From positions 1,798,001 through 1,862,000 of the forward strand of contig NZ_CP078069.1 of NCBI RefSeq assembly GCF_019195435.1: 64,000 nt of DNA, read 5' to 3'. The notes under the pieces are model-generated. The model was given only the letters and a program-made list of their open reading frames with translations, was not told the origin of the DNA and did not search any database. Shown here one piece after another: positions 36,788 to 48,089 of this stretch (positions are counted from its first letter, which is position 1; every line of letters begins with the position of its first letter). A program made the translations under genes and the position numbers. The stretch is from Comamonas sp. NLF-1-9 (GTDB lineage Bacteria > Pseudomonadota > Gammaproteobacteria > Burkholderiales > Burkholderiaceae_C).

Positions 36788-37594
36788 ATGATTTTACCGA
36801 CCGCATCATCGCCGGGATGGCCGCTGGCAGTGGCGGCGGCGCTCGCCTATCTGGTGCCGGTCTTCATGGGACGCCAGGTGTCGGGCCGCGCACAGCGCCT
36901 GGCCATGACGCCAGGCTGGTTGCTGCACGCGCTGGCGCTGGCCGCGGGCGTACTGGGCAGCACCCCGCACTTCGGTTTTGCGCCGGCGCTGTCGATGACG
37001 CTGTGGCTGGTGCTCGCCACTTACGCGGTAGAGCACCAGGTACTGCCGCAGATGCAGTCGCGCGGTGCGGTCGTCGGCATGGCCATCCTCGCGGCTCTGG
37101 TGGTACTCGCCGCCGCCGTCTTTCCGGGGCTCGCGCTGCAAGAGCGCTCTTCGCCCTGGCTGGCGCTGCACCTGACCCTGGGCATCGCCAGCTACGGCTT
37201 GATTGCGGCAGCCGTGGTGCACGCCTGGCTCATGGGCCGCGCCGAGCAGCGCATACGCCAGGCCGAGCAGGTGCCGGGCAGGCTGCCACTGCTGGCGCTG
37301 GAGCGCCTGACCTTTCGCTTCATCACCGCCGGCTTCATCTTGCTCAGCGCGACGCTGGCCGAAGGCTGGCTGTTCGGCGAGCAGCTCTACGGCCATGCGC
37401 CGCGCTGGGACCACAAGAACGTGTTTTCGCTGCTCGCCTGGCTGACCATCGCCGTCTTGCTGGTCGGGCGCGCGCGCTTTGGCTGGCGCGGGCGCAAGGC
37501 CAGGCGCGTGCTATATGCAGGGGCGGCGCTGCTGCTGCTGGCCTACGTCGGTTCGCGCTTCGTGCTGGAGGTCGTGCTGGGGCGTTCGGCATGA
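36788..37594 (+). CDS. Cytochrome c assembly family membrane protein (CcsA/HemX/YpjD-like)
   Basis: A 268-residue inner-membrane protein with about eight helices. The family core is WLALHLTLGIASYGLIAAAV near residue 120 and WLFGEQLYGHAPRWDHKNVF near 195. The second includes the tryptophan-rich WDxK element and a conserved His of haem-handling proteins. It is the YpjD-type gene commonly found next to ffh in betaproteobacteria; its exact role is not settled. Its stop overlaps the start of the next small gene by four bases, beginning a chain that leads to pilS and pilR. Confidence 0.88.
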   Translation: MILPTASSPGWPLAVAAALAYLVPVFMGRQVSGRAQRLAMTPGWLLHALALAAGVLGSTPHFGFAPALSMTLWLVLATYAVEHQVLPQMQSRGAVVGMAILAALVVLAAAVFPGLALQERSSPWLALHLTLGIASYGLIAAAVVHAWLMGRAEQRIRQAEQVPGRLPLLALERLTFRFITAGFILLSATLAEGWLFGEQLYGHAPRWDHKNVFSLLAWLTIAVLLVGRARFGWRGRKARRVLYAGAALLLLAYVGSRFVLEVVLGRSA

Positions 37595-37818
37595 GCAAAT
37601 ACCTGCTGATCCTCGTCATCGTGGTGCTGCTCTACGCGCTCGCGCGCAGCGGCCGCAAGCCGCCCTCGCAGGGGGCGGCGGCGCCGCGCCGGCTCAGCAA
37701 GCCGCAGGCCATGGTGGCCTGTGCCCACTGCGGCCTGCACCTGCCCCAGACCGATGCGCTGGCGCAGGACGGGCAGTTTTACTGCTGCAGCGCCCACCGC
37801 GACCAGGGCCCCGCTTGA
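37591..37818 (+). CDS. Small PP0621-family protein with membrane anchor and Cys/His cluster
   Basis: A 75-residue protein. One N-terminal membrane helix (MSKYLLILVIVVLLYALARS) is followed by a basic, Pro/Ala-rich linker and a C-terminal cluster with CAHCGLHLP and YCCSAHRDQG, which looks like a zinc finger of the TRASH or treble-clef kind. I recall this as the PP0621 family of unknown function. The start overlaps the previous stop (ATGA) and its TGA overlaps the TTG start of pilS, so the three genes are translationally coupled. This position suggests a link to type IV pilus regulation or envelope sensing. Confidence 0.85.
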   Translation: MSKYLLILVIVVLLYALARSGRKPPSQGAAAPRRLSKPQAMVACAHCGLHLPQTDALAQDGQFYCCSAHRDQGPA

Positions 37819-39521
37819 AGCGCACCACCTTGAGCCCCGGCAGCGCCCAGAGCAGTGCACGCCTGTGGAGCGGTTTTCTCTCCGCCCGCGTGCTGGTGGC
37901 GCTGGCCCTGCTGGGCCTGCACTTGGCCGCACTGGCGCTGGGCCAGCCGGTGACCGCGCGCCTGCTGCTGGCCAGCGGCGCCTATCTTGCGGCCACGCTC
38001 GCGCTGCGCTCATGGCCGCGCTCGGACGACTGGCCGGGTACCGCCGCCTGGCCCTGGCTCGCCTCCATCGGCGTGGACTTGCTGGCCTATACCGGGCTGC
38101 AGCTGCTGCAGATGCAGACGCAAGAGCCCATGAGCTACACCCCGCTGTTCGGCTTTGCCGTGTTGATGGCGGGCGTGCTGGGCAATCGCAGCGTGGCCCT
38201 GGGCGGCGCGGCCGCGGCCACGCTGCTGCTGCTGGCCCTGGCCTGGTGGACCGGCTGGCGCGGCGGCACCGAGACCACCGGCGCCTACCTGGGCGCCGCA
38301 CTCACCGGCACCGCCTATTTCATCGTCGCCTGGCTCGCGCACCAACTGGCCACGCGCTTGCTGCACGAGCAACACCATGCGCGCCAGAGCCGCATCGCCG
38401 CGCACACCCAGGCGGCCATCAGCCACATGGTGATGCAGCATGTGAGCGACGGCGTGCTGGTGCTGGACCCGCAAGGGCGCGTGCGCCTGGCCAACCCGGT
38501 GGCGCTGGTGCTGATGGACCGCAAGGGCGACGAGCCCCTGCCCTTCCCGCTGGCCCCCGACTTGCGCTGGCGCCCGCTGCTGCAACTGGCGCACCAGACC
38601 TGCTCGGAGTTGCAATCGCAGGCGGCGGACGTCACCATCATGCACGAGGGCCAGAGCCCGCTGGTGCTGCGCGTGCGCACCTGGCTGACCAGCAGCAGCA
38701 GCGCGCAAGCCGGCGCGCGCGAAGAGCAGGAGCAGCTGTGCGTCATGTTCCTGCAGGACTTGCGCGAGATGGAAGCGCGCCTGCGCACCGAGAAGATGGC
38801 CGCAATGGGCCGCATGTCGGCCGCGGTGGCGCACGAGATTCGCAATCCGCTGGCGGCCATCACCCAGGCCAATGAACTGCTGGCCGAAGACCTGAGCGAC
38901 CCGGCGCAGCAGCGCCTGTCGGCCATGGTGGCGCAGAACGCCGAGCGCCTGGCGCGCATCACCGAAGACGTGCTCGACATCGCCCGGGTGCACCACCAGA
39001 TGGGCAACGCCAGTTCGCGCGCGCTGGTGCTGGACGAGGCGGTGCAGCGCATCGCGGACGACTGGCAGGCAGCCCACCCCGACACCGCAGTCACGCTGAA
39101 TCTGCTGGCGCGCCAGGCGCAGGTGGTCTTCGACCCCGAGCACCTGCGCCGCGTGCTGGTGAACCTGCTGGACAACGCCGCGCGCTACGCAAGCACGCAG
39201 GCCGAGGCGCTGCAACTCATCACCCAGGGCAGCATGGGCCGCCCGGCAACGGTTCAGGTGTGGAGCGACGGCGCGCCGCTGGAGAGCTCGGTGCAGCAGC
39301 ACCTGTTCGAGCCCTTCTTCTCGTCGGAGAGCCGCTCCAGCGGCCTGGGCCTGTACATCTGCCGCGAGCTGTGCCAGCGCCACGGCGCCACGCTGCACTA
39401 CGCGCGCCGCGCGCTCGACCTCTCACGCGGCACGGTGCAGGGCAACGCCTTCACCCTCACCTTCCGCGCCTCGAGCCGCCCGCCCGACGCTTCTTCGACG
39501 CTGGACGCAATCGTGGTTTGA
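37815..39521 (+). CDS. pilS: Sensor histidine kinase PilS
   Basis: A 568-residue membrane histidine kinase that phosphorylates PilR to control type IV pilin expression. Residues 15-190 hold about six membrane helices. A PAS-like region follows ([20 protein letters not shown] near 215). The phospho-acceptor is in [19 protein letters not shown] near residue 340, and the ATP domain has [12 protein letters not shown] and [13 protein letters not shown]. No ATG fits; the TTG at 37815 overlaps the previous stop (TTGA) and keeps the first helix, so it is the best start. pilR follows 40 bases downstream. Confidence 0.9.
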   Translation: MKRTTLSPGSAQSSARLWSGFLSARVLVALALLGLHLAALALGQPVTARLLLASGAYLAATLALRSWPRSDDWPGTAAWPWLASIGVDLLAYTGLQLLQMQTQEPMSYTPLFGFAVLMAGVLGNRSVALGGAAAATLLLLALAWWTGWRGGTETTGAYLGAALTGTAYFIVAWLAHQLATRLLHEQHHARQSRIAAHTQAAISHMVMQHVSDGVLVLDPQGRVRLANPVALVLMDRKGDEPLPFPLAPDLRWRPLLQLAHQTCSELQSQAADVTIMHEGQSPLVLRVRTWLTSSSSAQAGAREEQEQLCVMFLQDLREMEARLRTEKMAAMGRMSAAVAHEIRNPLAAITQANELLAEDLSDPAQQRLSAMVAQNAERLARITEDVLDIARVHHQMGNASSRALVLDEAVQRIADDWQAAHPDTAVTLNLLARQAQVVFDPEHLRRVLVNLLDNAARYASTQAEALQLITQGSMGRPATVQVWSDGAPLESSVQQHLFEPFFSSESRSSGLGLYICRELCQRHGATLHYARRALDLSRGTVQGNAFTLTFRASSRPPDASSTLDAIVV

Positions 39522-39561
39522 ACCCACGGCGCGCGCCCTGTCTGCAACAATCAGCGCGACC

Positions 39562-41017
<1,456 letters not shown>

Positions 41018-41034
<17 letters not shown>

Positions 41035-41608
41035 CCCCGGCGCCTGGCGCGGCGGCTGGCTGGACTGGGCGCGCGCGCAGGTCTCGCCGAACTTCGATGC
41101 ACGCCCGCAGGGCGCCTGCATCGATCTGATCGTGCTGCACTCGATCAGCCTGCCGCCGGGCGCCTACGGCAGCGGCGCGGTGTCGGCGCTGTTCATGAAC
41201 CAGCTGGACTGGGATGCCCACCCCTGGTATGCACAGATCCGCGGCCTGCGCGTGTCCAGCCACTTCTTCATCACGCGCAAGGGCGTGCTCTGGCAGTTCG
41301 TCGATGCGGACCAGCGCGCCTGGCACGCCGGCGCATCGCACTGGCGCTTGCGCGCGCGCTGCAACGACGACGCCATCGGCATAGAGCTCGAAGGACTGGA
41401 AGGCGAGCGCTTCGAGCCGGCGCAGTACGCGACGCTGCTGCGCCTGTGCGATGCGCTGCGCGCGCGCTATCCGGTGCGCCACATCGCGGGGCACGAGCAC
41501 ATCGCGCCCGGGCGCAAAAACGACCCCGGGCCAGGCCTGGACTGGGAGCTGATCTCGCGCCACTGCGCGGGCAGCGGCATCCTGCTGGCGCCCGTGGTTC
41601 GCCGCTGA
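41018..41608 (+). CDS. ampD: 1,6-anhydro-N-acetylmuramyl-L-alanine amidase AmpD
   Basis: A 196-residue cytosolic zinc amidase that recycles cell-wall muropeptides and thereby affects AmpR-controlled beta-lactamase induction where present. Zinc ligands and catalytic residues lie in [12 protein letters not shown] (His), [20 protein letters not shown] (His, Asp) and [13 protein letters not shown] (Glu). The start at 41018 matches the family N-terminus (SPNFDARP follows) and overlaps pilR by 17 bases. The length is usual for AmpD (about 185). Confidence 0.92.
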
Positions 41609-41694
41609 AGCATCCGCTCGCGCTGCCGGGCGGCGCGCTGCGCTTGATGCACACGGCAGGACGGCCCGCGCAAGCGCTGCATGCAAGCAACAGA

Positions 41695-41723
41695 ACACCG
41701 CCTGGCAAGGCTGGTGTGCTTTT
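41695..41723 (+). terminator. Weak terminator-like hairpin after ampD
   Basis: ACACCGCC and GGCTGGTGT pair with one bulged T around a TGGCAA loop, followed by GCTTTT. It lies 87 bases after the ampD stop. The bulge and short T-run make it a modest candidate. Confidence 0.45.
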
Positions 41724-41757
41724 CATTCTGAAGCACAGCTTTCATAATCCGTGCGTG

Positions 41758-41853
41758 ATGGACAGCAGCACCACGATAGACATGCCACTGCAAGCCCGTG
41801 CTGATCGCATGGCTCTCCAAGCCAAGGCCGAGCGCCGCGCCTCAGGGCGTTGA
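41758..41853 (+). CDS. Possible 31-residue small protein
   Basis: An open frame, MDSSTTIDMPLQARADRMAL and 11 more residues, lies 10 bases after a candidate -10 element (CATAAT, 41743). There is no Shine-Dalgarno site, so if made it would be a leaderless or weakly translated peptide, or a leader of the histone-like gene. I do not recognise it, and chance is likely. Confidence 0.2.
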   Translation: MDSSTTIDMPLQARADRMALQAKAERRASGR

Positions 41854-42048
41854 ATCACCCCGCCATGGTTTTGCGCCACCCATCCACCACGCATTTCACG
41901 GCGCCCCCGTCCCCTGCCATGCAAAGCCATGCAACAGGTGCGGGGCGTTTCCATATTCGTGACCCCAGGCAGCCCGCCCGGTGGCCATGGATCGCTGCAT
42001 GCGCCATGCAAGCAGGCAGTGCTCTTTGCTAATCGACTCAAGGAGAAC

Positions 42049-42573
42049 ATGATGGCAACTGCGAAGAAGCCCGCCGCGAAAAAGGCGGCACCAGCGAAGA
42101 AGGCTGCACCTGCAAAGAAGGCAGCAGCGCCGGCGAAGAACGCCGCCGTGAAGAAGGCCGCCGCGCCCGCGAAGAAGGCCGCGCCGGCCAAGAAGGCGGC
42201 AGCACCGGCGAAGAAGGCCGCGGTGAAGAAGGCAGCGCCGGCCAAGAAGGCAGCGCCCGCAAAGAAGGCTGCGGCACCGGCAAAGAAGGCCGCGCCCGCC
42301 AAGAAGGCGGCGACGCCGGCCAAGAAGGCAGCGGTGAAGAAGGCCGCTCCCGCCAAGAAGGCCGCGCCCGCAAAAAAGGCGGCGGTGAAGAAGGCGGCGC
42401 CGGCCAAGAAGGCCGCAGCACCGGCCAAGAAGGCGGCGCCGGCAAAAAAGGCCGCAGCGCCGGCCAAGAAGGCCAGCGCAAAAAAGGCCGCTCCCGCCAA
42501 GAAGGCGGCGCCGGCCAAGACGACGCTGAACCCGCAAGCCGCCTGGCCCTTCCCGACCCAGAGCAAGCCCTGA
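42049..42573 (+). CDS. Histone H1-like lysine/alanine-rich DNA-binding protein
   Basis: A 174-residue, extremely basic protein built almost wholly from short KKAAAPAK and KKAAPAK units, the last 15 residues excepted (TLNPQAAWPFPTQSKP tail). It resembles eukaryotic histone H1 tails and bacterial AlgP/HctB-type proteins, and should bind and compact DNA non-specifically. An AGGAGA site lies 3-4 bases before the first of two consecutive ATGs. The DNA itself is repetitive, so copy number is likely to vary between strains by slippage. It is monocistronic and ends at a strong terminator. Confidence 0.88.
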   Translation: MMATAKKPAAKKAAPAKKAAPAKKAAAPAKNAAVKKAAAPAKKAAPAKKAAAPAKKAAVKKAAPAKKAAPAKKAAAPAKKAAPAKKAATPAKKAAVKKAAPAKKAAPAKKAAVKKAAPAKKAAAPAKKAAPAKKAAAPAKKASAKKAAPAKKAAPAKTTLNPQAAWPFPTQSKP

Positions 42574-42592
42574 GCGTTGGAGCACCGACCTG

Positions 42593-42625
42593 ACCCTCCG
42601 CGGCCACCATGGCCCGGAGGGTTTT
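42593..42625 (+). terminator. Rho-independent terminator after the histone-like gene
   Basis: An 8-base stem ACCCTCCG / CGGAGGGT encloses a second stem GGCC-ACCAT-GGCC and is followed by TTT. It starts 20 bases after the stop codon and lies between two convergent genes, so it may also serve the kinase gene from the other side. Confidence 0.8.
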
Positions 42626-42655
42626 GTCTTTGCGCCTTGCCTGCCGTAGCAGAGC

Positions 42656-43552
42656 TCAGGCGACGGAAAAATCAAGCGTGTAGTTCTGCGGCCCGTCGTG
42701 CGCCACCTTCAGCGCGCCCATGCGGTTGCCGAGCTGCGCGCAGCGCTCAAGCGACCAGCCGCGCTCCAGGCCATAGAGCAGCGCGCCGCGCCAGGCGTCG
42801 CCGCAACCCGTAGGGTCGCGCACCTCGCGCGGCTTTGCGGCGGCAAGGGTCTGGCTCTGCCCCTGCTCCCAGACTTCGCAGCCCTGCGCGCCCAGCGTGA
42901 CGAAGAGACCGCGCACCTGGCGCGAAATCTGCGCCTTGCTCCAGCCGGTGCGCTCGCACAGCATCTGGCCCTCGTAGTCGTTGACCGCGACCCAGCTCGC
43001 CAAGCCCACGAAGCGGCGCAAGGTCTCGCCATCAAACATGGGCAGGCCCTGGCCCGGGTCGAACACGAAGGGGATGCCGGCCGCAGCCATTTGCTCGGCG
43101 TGCTCGAGCATAGCCTCGCGCCCATCGGGCGCGATGATGCCCACGCGCACCGCCTCGTCGGCCAGCACGCGGTTGCGGTGCGCCAGCGCCATCGCACCGG
43201 GGTGGAAAGCAGTGATCTGGTTGTTGTCGCGGTCGGTCATGATCATGGCTTGCGCGGTATAGACCTCGCTGAGCACTTGCACCGCGTCGGTGCGTATGCC
43301 CAGCGTGCGCAGCCGCTCGAGATAGGCCTCGCCGTCGCTGCCCAGCGTGGCCATGGGGCGCGGGTCGCCGCCGAGCAGCTTGAGCGCGTAGGCGATGTTG
43401 CCGGCGCAACCGCCAAAGTCGCGGCGCAAGCCCGGCACCAGAAAGGACACGTTCAGGATGTGCAACTGCTGCGGCAGGATCTGGTCGGCAAAGCGCCCCT
43501 CGAATCCCATGATGGTGTCAAATGCCAGCGATCCGCAAATCAGTGCAGCCAT
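42656..43552 (-). CDS. PfkB-family carbohydrate/nucleoside kinase (adenosine kinase-like)
   Basis: A 298-residue ribokinase-fold enzyme. The substrate-domain opening is ICGSLAFDTIMGFEGRFADQ and FGGCAGNIAYALKLLGGDP (near residue 45). The catalytic Asp and anion-hole motif is DPTGCGDAWRGALLYGLERG near 245. The last motif has Cys-Gly in place of the usual Ala-Gly. The group is often annotated as adenosine kinase or ribokinase-like; the true substrate is not determined. The ATG at 43552 is preferred over a TTG at 43573. It follows the DUF3426 gene on the same strand by 22 bases. Confidence 0.87.
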   Translation of the reverse strand: MAALICGSLAFDTIMGFEGRFADQILPQQLHILNVSFLVPGLRRDFGGCAGNIAYALKLLGGDPRPMATLGSDGEAYLERLRTLGIRTDAVQVLSEVYTAQAMIMTDRDNNQITAFHPGAMALAHRNRVLADEAVRVGIIAPDGREAMLEHAEQMAAAGIPFVFDPGQGLPMFDGETLRRFVGLASWVAVNDYEGQMLCERTGWSKAQISRQVRGLFVTLGAQGCEVWEQGQSQTLAAAKPREVRDPTGCGDAWRGALLYGLERGWSLERCAQLGNRMGALKVAHDGPQNYTLDFSVA

Positions 43553-43574
43553 GTCAATTCGTAGTCCTTGCAAG

Positions 43575-45143
43575 TCAGGGATAAAAAGCGAGCAGGCGAT
43601 AGCCGCTCACGCGTGCGGCGTCGGCATGCAGGCGCAGCTGCAGACTACCGCTCCATTCGCCGTGTGGCGCAAGCTCTACAGGCGCATCCAGCTCCTGAAC
43701 AGATAGCACGCGACGCAGCACGGGCTGCTCTTGCGCATCGAGCAGCGTGAGCTCGAAGGCCGGCATCGCCAGCGCCACCGGGGCATTGTTGCGCACCAGC
43801 AGTTGCAGCGCGTAGCTTGCATCGCCCGCGTTCTGGCGCACGAAGGACGAGCCTTCGATGACGACGTCGGCAATGCGCCGCAGCGGCGCCACGCGGCAGG
43901 CGAGCGGCGCGCACAGGCGCTCCAGCCAGGGCCGAGCCTCGGGGTAGCTGGCGGCGATCCGGTCGCGTTCGTGCAGCGCCAGCTGCAGCGACAGCAGGCC
44001 CACGAGCGCGAGCAAGACCAGAAACAGAAAGCCACGCACCAGCGGCCGGCGCCAGAAGGCCTTGCGCCGCGCCGAGCGCACGAAGTCAAAATCATCGGCG
44101 TCGGGCCTGGCGGACGGCGGGGGCTGCGTCTGCGCCGCCGGAGCACGCGCCGATGCGGCTTGGCCGGCGGGTGCGAATGCTTCGGACTGACGCGCAGTGT
44201 GTGGCTGGGGTTCGAGCGTCCAGGGCGGTTGCGCCTGCATGCCGGCGGAGACCAAGGATTCGGCGGTGTCTTCCGATTCCGGCTCGGGTTTTGAGTCCAG
44301 TTCCGACTCCGGCTCCGCTTCTGCTTCGGGTTCTGGCCCGGACTCCAGCTCCGAATCAGACCCGGCTTGCATCTCGGCTTCGTGTTCCGGTCTCCGCTCT
44401 GGCTCTGGCTCCGGCTCGAGCTCGATATCCGGTTCAGGGTCAGGCCCGGGCGCTGCAGGATTCTGTTCCGGCATCTGCGGCCCGGGCGTCAGCGTCTCGT
44501 CCCAGGTCGGCTCCATCCGAGCTTGCAGGGCTTCGGCCTGCGCCGCCAGTACGCTCGCTTGCCGATCGGCATCAGGCGGCGACCGCGGCTCGGGTTCGGG
44601 CGGCGCGGGAGCACGCGCTGCAGCGTCCTCCTGGGACTGCGGCTGCGCCAGCGGCGCGAGTGCAGGGGCCTGCGGCACATCGGCCGCTGCCTCGTGCGCG
44701 GGTTCTGCGGCGCGCGCTGCTCCCCGGTTTGCAAAGAGCCCGGCGGTGCTATCGGGCGCAGCAAATGCCCGTGGCGCCGCCGCTTCAGCTTGCGTCGGCC
44801 CGGCAGCACCCGTGCCAGGCACGAAGTCGTGCAGGCGGGCGCGCCAGCCCGTTGCGCCGGCCGTGTGTGCAAGCGCATCGGCCGCTGGCCGCAGCCCCGG
44901 CGCTGCAACGGTCGCCCGGGCTGCGGCTGCGGCCGGGGGCGGTGTGTCGCGCGTGAACTCGGGCGGCAGCGACAGCAGCGGTTCGGCCGCCGACGCGGGC
45001 GCAAAGTCTTCGACCAGGCCTTCGAAGGCGTCAAAGATTTCCTTGCAACGCCCGCAGCGCACCCAGCCCTCGGCCAGACGCAACTGATCCGAGACGACCT
45101 TGAACGAGGTCTTGCAATGGGGGCAGCGCGTGATCTGGCTCAT
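43575..45143 (-). CDS. Zinc-ribbon and DUF3426 membrane protein with long acidic linker
   Basis: A 522-residue protein. The N-terminal MJ0042-type zinc ribbon is RCPHCKTSFKVV ... VRCGRCKEIFDAF (residues 6-45). A very long disordered linker (about 60-350) includes an acidic Glu/Pro/Ser-rich block (EPEPEPERRPEHEAEMQAG around 240-300). A single membrane helix (GFLFLVLLALVGLLSLQLAL near 365) leads to a DUF3426 domain (about 400-522). The linker is unusually long for the family. Placed after prmA, it is the standard betaproteobacterial neighbour, but its function is unknown. Confidence 0.87.
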   Translation of the reverse strand: MSQITRCPHCKTSFKVVSDQLRLAEGWVRCGRCKEIFDAFEGLVEDFAPASAAEPLLSLPPEFTRDTPPPAAAAARATVAAPGLRPAADALAHTAGATGWRARLHDFVPGTGAAGPTQAEAAAPRAFAAPDSTAGLFANRGAARAAEPAHEAAADVPQAPALAPLAQPQSQEDAAARAPAPPEPEPRSPPDADRQASVLAAQAEALQARMEPTWDETLTPGPQMPEQNPAAPGPDPEPDIELEPEPEPERRPEHEAEMQAGSDSELESGPEPEAEAEPESELDSKPEPESEDTAESLVSAGMQAQPPWTLEPQPHTARQSEAFAPAGQAASARAPAAQTQPPPSARPDADDFDFVRSARRKAFWRRPLVRGFLFLVLLALVGLLSLQLALHERDRIAASYPEARPWLERLCAPLACRVAPLRRIADVVIEGSSFVRQNAGDASYALQLLVRNNAPVALAMPAFELTLLDAQEQPVLRRVLSVQELDAPVELAPHGEWSGSLQLRLHADAARVSGYRLLAFYP

Positions 45144-45190
45144 CGGGCAGCGATTGTAGAAAACGCCTCTGCAGCCGCCCGGCCCGCGCC

Positions 45191-46084
45191 TCAGCGGCGT
45201 GCGCTCATGAGTATCCAGCCGTCCTCCTGGTCTGCTACCTCCAGCGCCAGCCAGGGAGCGTAGGCCTGGCGCATCTCGTCGGCCTGGCGCTCGAGAATGC
45301 CGGCAAGCACCAGCCAGCCGCCATCGGCCACGTGCGCGCACAGCAGGGGCGCGAGCACCTTGAGCGGCGTAGCGAGGATGTTGGCGAGCACGGTTCCGTA
45401 GGCACCCTGGGCGAGTTCGGGCGTACCGGCATTGAGCTGCAGGTCATTGGCCCGGGCGTTGGCGCGCGTGGCCTCTACTGCGGCCTCGTCGATGTCTACC
45501 GCATCGATCTCGCGCGCGCCAAAGCGGGCCGCGCCCATGGCGAGGATGCCCGAGCCGCAGCCGTAATCGAGCACCCGGTGCGCGCCCACATGCGCGGCGT
45601 GCGCGGCAATCCAGCGCAGGCACATGCGCGTGGTCGGGTGCGTGCCGGTGCCAAAAGCCATGCCCGGATCCAGCCGCAGGGCAAGCCGCGCCTGCGCGGG
45701 CGCCTCGTGCCAGGTAGGGACAATCCAGAATTCCGGCGTGATCTGCACCGGCGCGAACTGCGCCTGCGTGAGGCGCACCCAGTCCTGCTCGGCGACAGGC
45801 GCCACACCGATCAGCGTGCAGTCCGCAAAGAATTCCTGCAGGGGCAGCAGCGCTGCGGCTTCGTCCGCAGCTTCGCGGCTGGCGAACAGCGCGCTCACGC
45901 GGCTGCGCTGCCAGCCCTGCTGGGGCGCGGGCATGCCGGGCTCGCCGAACAGCGGGCGTTCGTGCTCCGTCAGGGCGTCGGCGTCTTCGACCGAGACACT
46001 GAGCGCGTCCAGCGCATCCAGCGCCTCGCTCAGCGGCTCCACGCGCGCTTCGGGGCAGAGCAGGCGCAGCTCGAACAAACCCAT
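45191..46084 (-). CDS. prmA: Ribosomal protein L11 methyltransferase
   Basis: A 297-residue SAM-dependent methyltransferase that trimethylates ribosomal protein L11. The N-terminal substrate domain starts MGLFELRLLCPEA. The SAM-binding core has AFGTGTHPTTRMCLRWI, VLDYGCGSGILAMGAA near residue 165, and the catalytic-loop equivalent VLANILATPLKVLAP near 235. The start at 46084 gives the family N-terminus; a 27-residue upstream extension overlaps the accC end and is rejected. It follows accC by 19 bases. Confidence 0.93.
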   Translation of the reverse strand: MGLFELRLLCPEARVEPLSEALDALDALSVSVEDADALTEHERPLFGEPGMPAPQQGWQRSRVSALFASREAADEAAALLPLQEFFADCTLIGVAPVAEQDWVRLTQAQFAPVQITPEFWIVPTWHEAPAQARLALRLDPGMAFGTGTHPTTRMCLRWIAAHAAHVGAHRVLDYGCGSGILAMGAARFGAREIDAVDIDEAAVEATRANARANDLQLNAGTPELAQGAYGTVLANILATPLKVLAPLLCAHVADGGWLVLAGILERQADEMRQAYAPWLALEVADQEDGWILMSARR

Positions 46085-46103
46085 CGCGCGTGGTCGGCCG
46101 TGC

Positions 46104-47453
<1,350 letters not shown>

Positions 47454-47510
47454 GGCGTCCTTGTGCTTGGCTGGTCGGGCGGCGGGGGCAAGCCCTGGCG
47501 CCCGGACACA

Positions 47511-47978
47511 TCACTCGATGACGAACAGGGGCTGGCCGTATTCGACCGCCTGGCCGTTTTCCGCGAGCACGCGGGTGATGACGCCGCTCTGGTCTGCCTC
47601 GATCTCGTTGAGGATCTTCATGGCTTCGATGATGCACAGCACGTCGCCCTCCTTGACGTGGCTGCCCACATCCACGAAGGCCGCGCCGCCCGGGCTCGAC
47701 GAGCGGTAGAAAGTGCCCACCATGGGCGACTTGACCACGTTGCCCGGCATGCTCTCCGGCGCCGGGGCACTTTCCGGCGCCGCCGCCGGGGCCACCTGCG
47801 CCGGCGCCTGCACGACCGGCGCGGCCACCGTCTGCACCGGCATGGGCAGCATCTGCGCGGCGGGCACGGCGCCGCTCTTGACGATGCGTACCTTGCCCTC
47901 GGCCTCGGTGATTTCCAGTTCGGAGACGTTCGACTCGGAAACGAGGTCGATCAGCGTCTTGAGTTTTCGCAAATCCAT
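47511..47978 (-). CDS. accB: Acetyl-CoA carboxylase, biotin carboxyl carrier protein
   Basis: A 155-residue carrier protein. The N-terminal helix is [20 protein letters not shown]. An Ala/Pro-rich mobile linker covers about 50-78. The C-terminal biotinyl domain has the biotin-accepting Lys in [16 protein letters not shown] (near residue 121). It heads the accB-accC-prmA-DUF3426 gene group. The 111 bases upstream, shared with no other promoter, are A/T-richer and should hold the operon promoter. Confidence 0.96.
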   Translation of the reverse strand: MDLRKLKTLIDLVSESNVSELEITEAEGKVRIVKSGAVPAAQMLPMPVQTVAAPVVQAPAQVAPAAAPESAPAPESMPGNVVKSPMVGTFYRSSSPGGAAFVDVGSHVKEGDVLCIIEAMKILNEIEADQSGVITRVLAENGQAVEYGQPLFVIE

Positions 47979-48089
47979 GAATAATCCAAAATGATGCGAA
48001 CAGGCGTCAATTTACCGCAATCTGCGCTGAACAGACAAATATTTGCGGAATTTTCCGGCGTGCTCGGAGAGTGCGAGCGGTGCTGCGAA

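Larger units (their letters stand above)
41609..42048. other. 440-base intergenic region before the histone-like gene
   Basis: It holds a weak terminator-like hairpin after ampD (41695-41723) and a candidate sigma-70 promoter (TTTTCA at 41720, CATAAT at 41743, 17-base spacer). A possible 31-codon open frame lies at 41758-41853. The rest (41854-42040) shows no recognisable gene or motif; it may be the 5' leader of the histone-like mRNA. Confidence 0.4.

Noticed and set aside
41742..42566. Long Ala/Gly/Phe-rich open frame on the minus strand over the histone-like gene
   Set aside because: It is the antisense reading of the KKAAAPAK repeats, and its regularity comes from the repeat DNA. The plus-strand gene has a ribosome site and terminator; this frame has neither.
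44197..45087. Ser/Gly-rich plus-strand open frame resembling a secreted repeat protein
   Set aside because: It is the reverse reading of the acidic Glu/Pro linker in the DUF3426 gene, which has clear zinc-ribbon and membrane features in frame.
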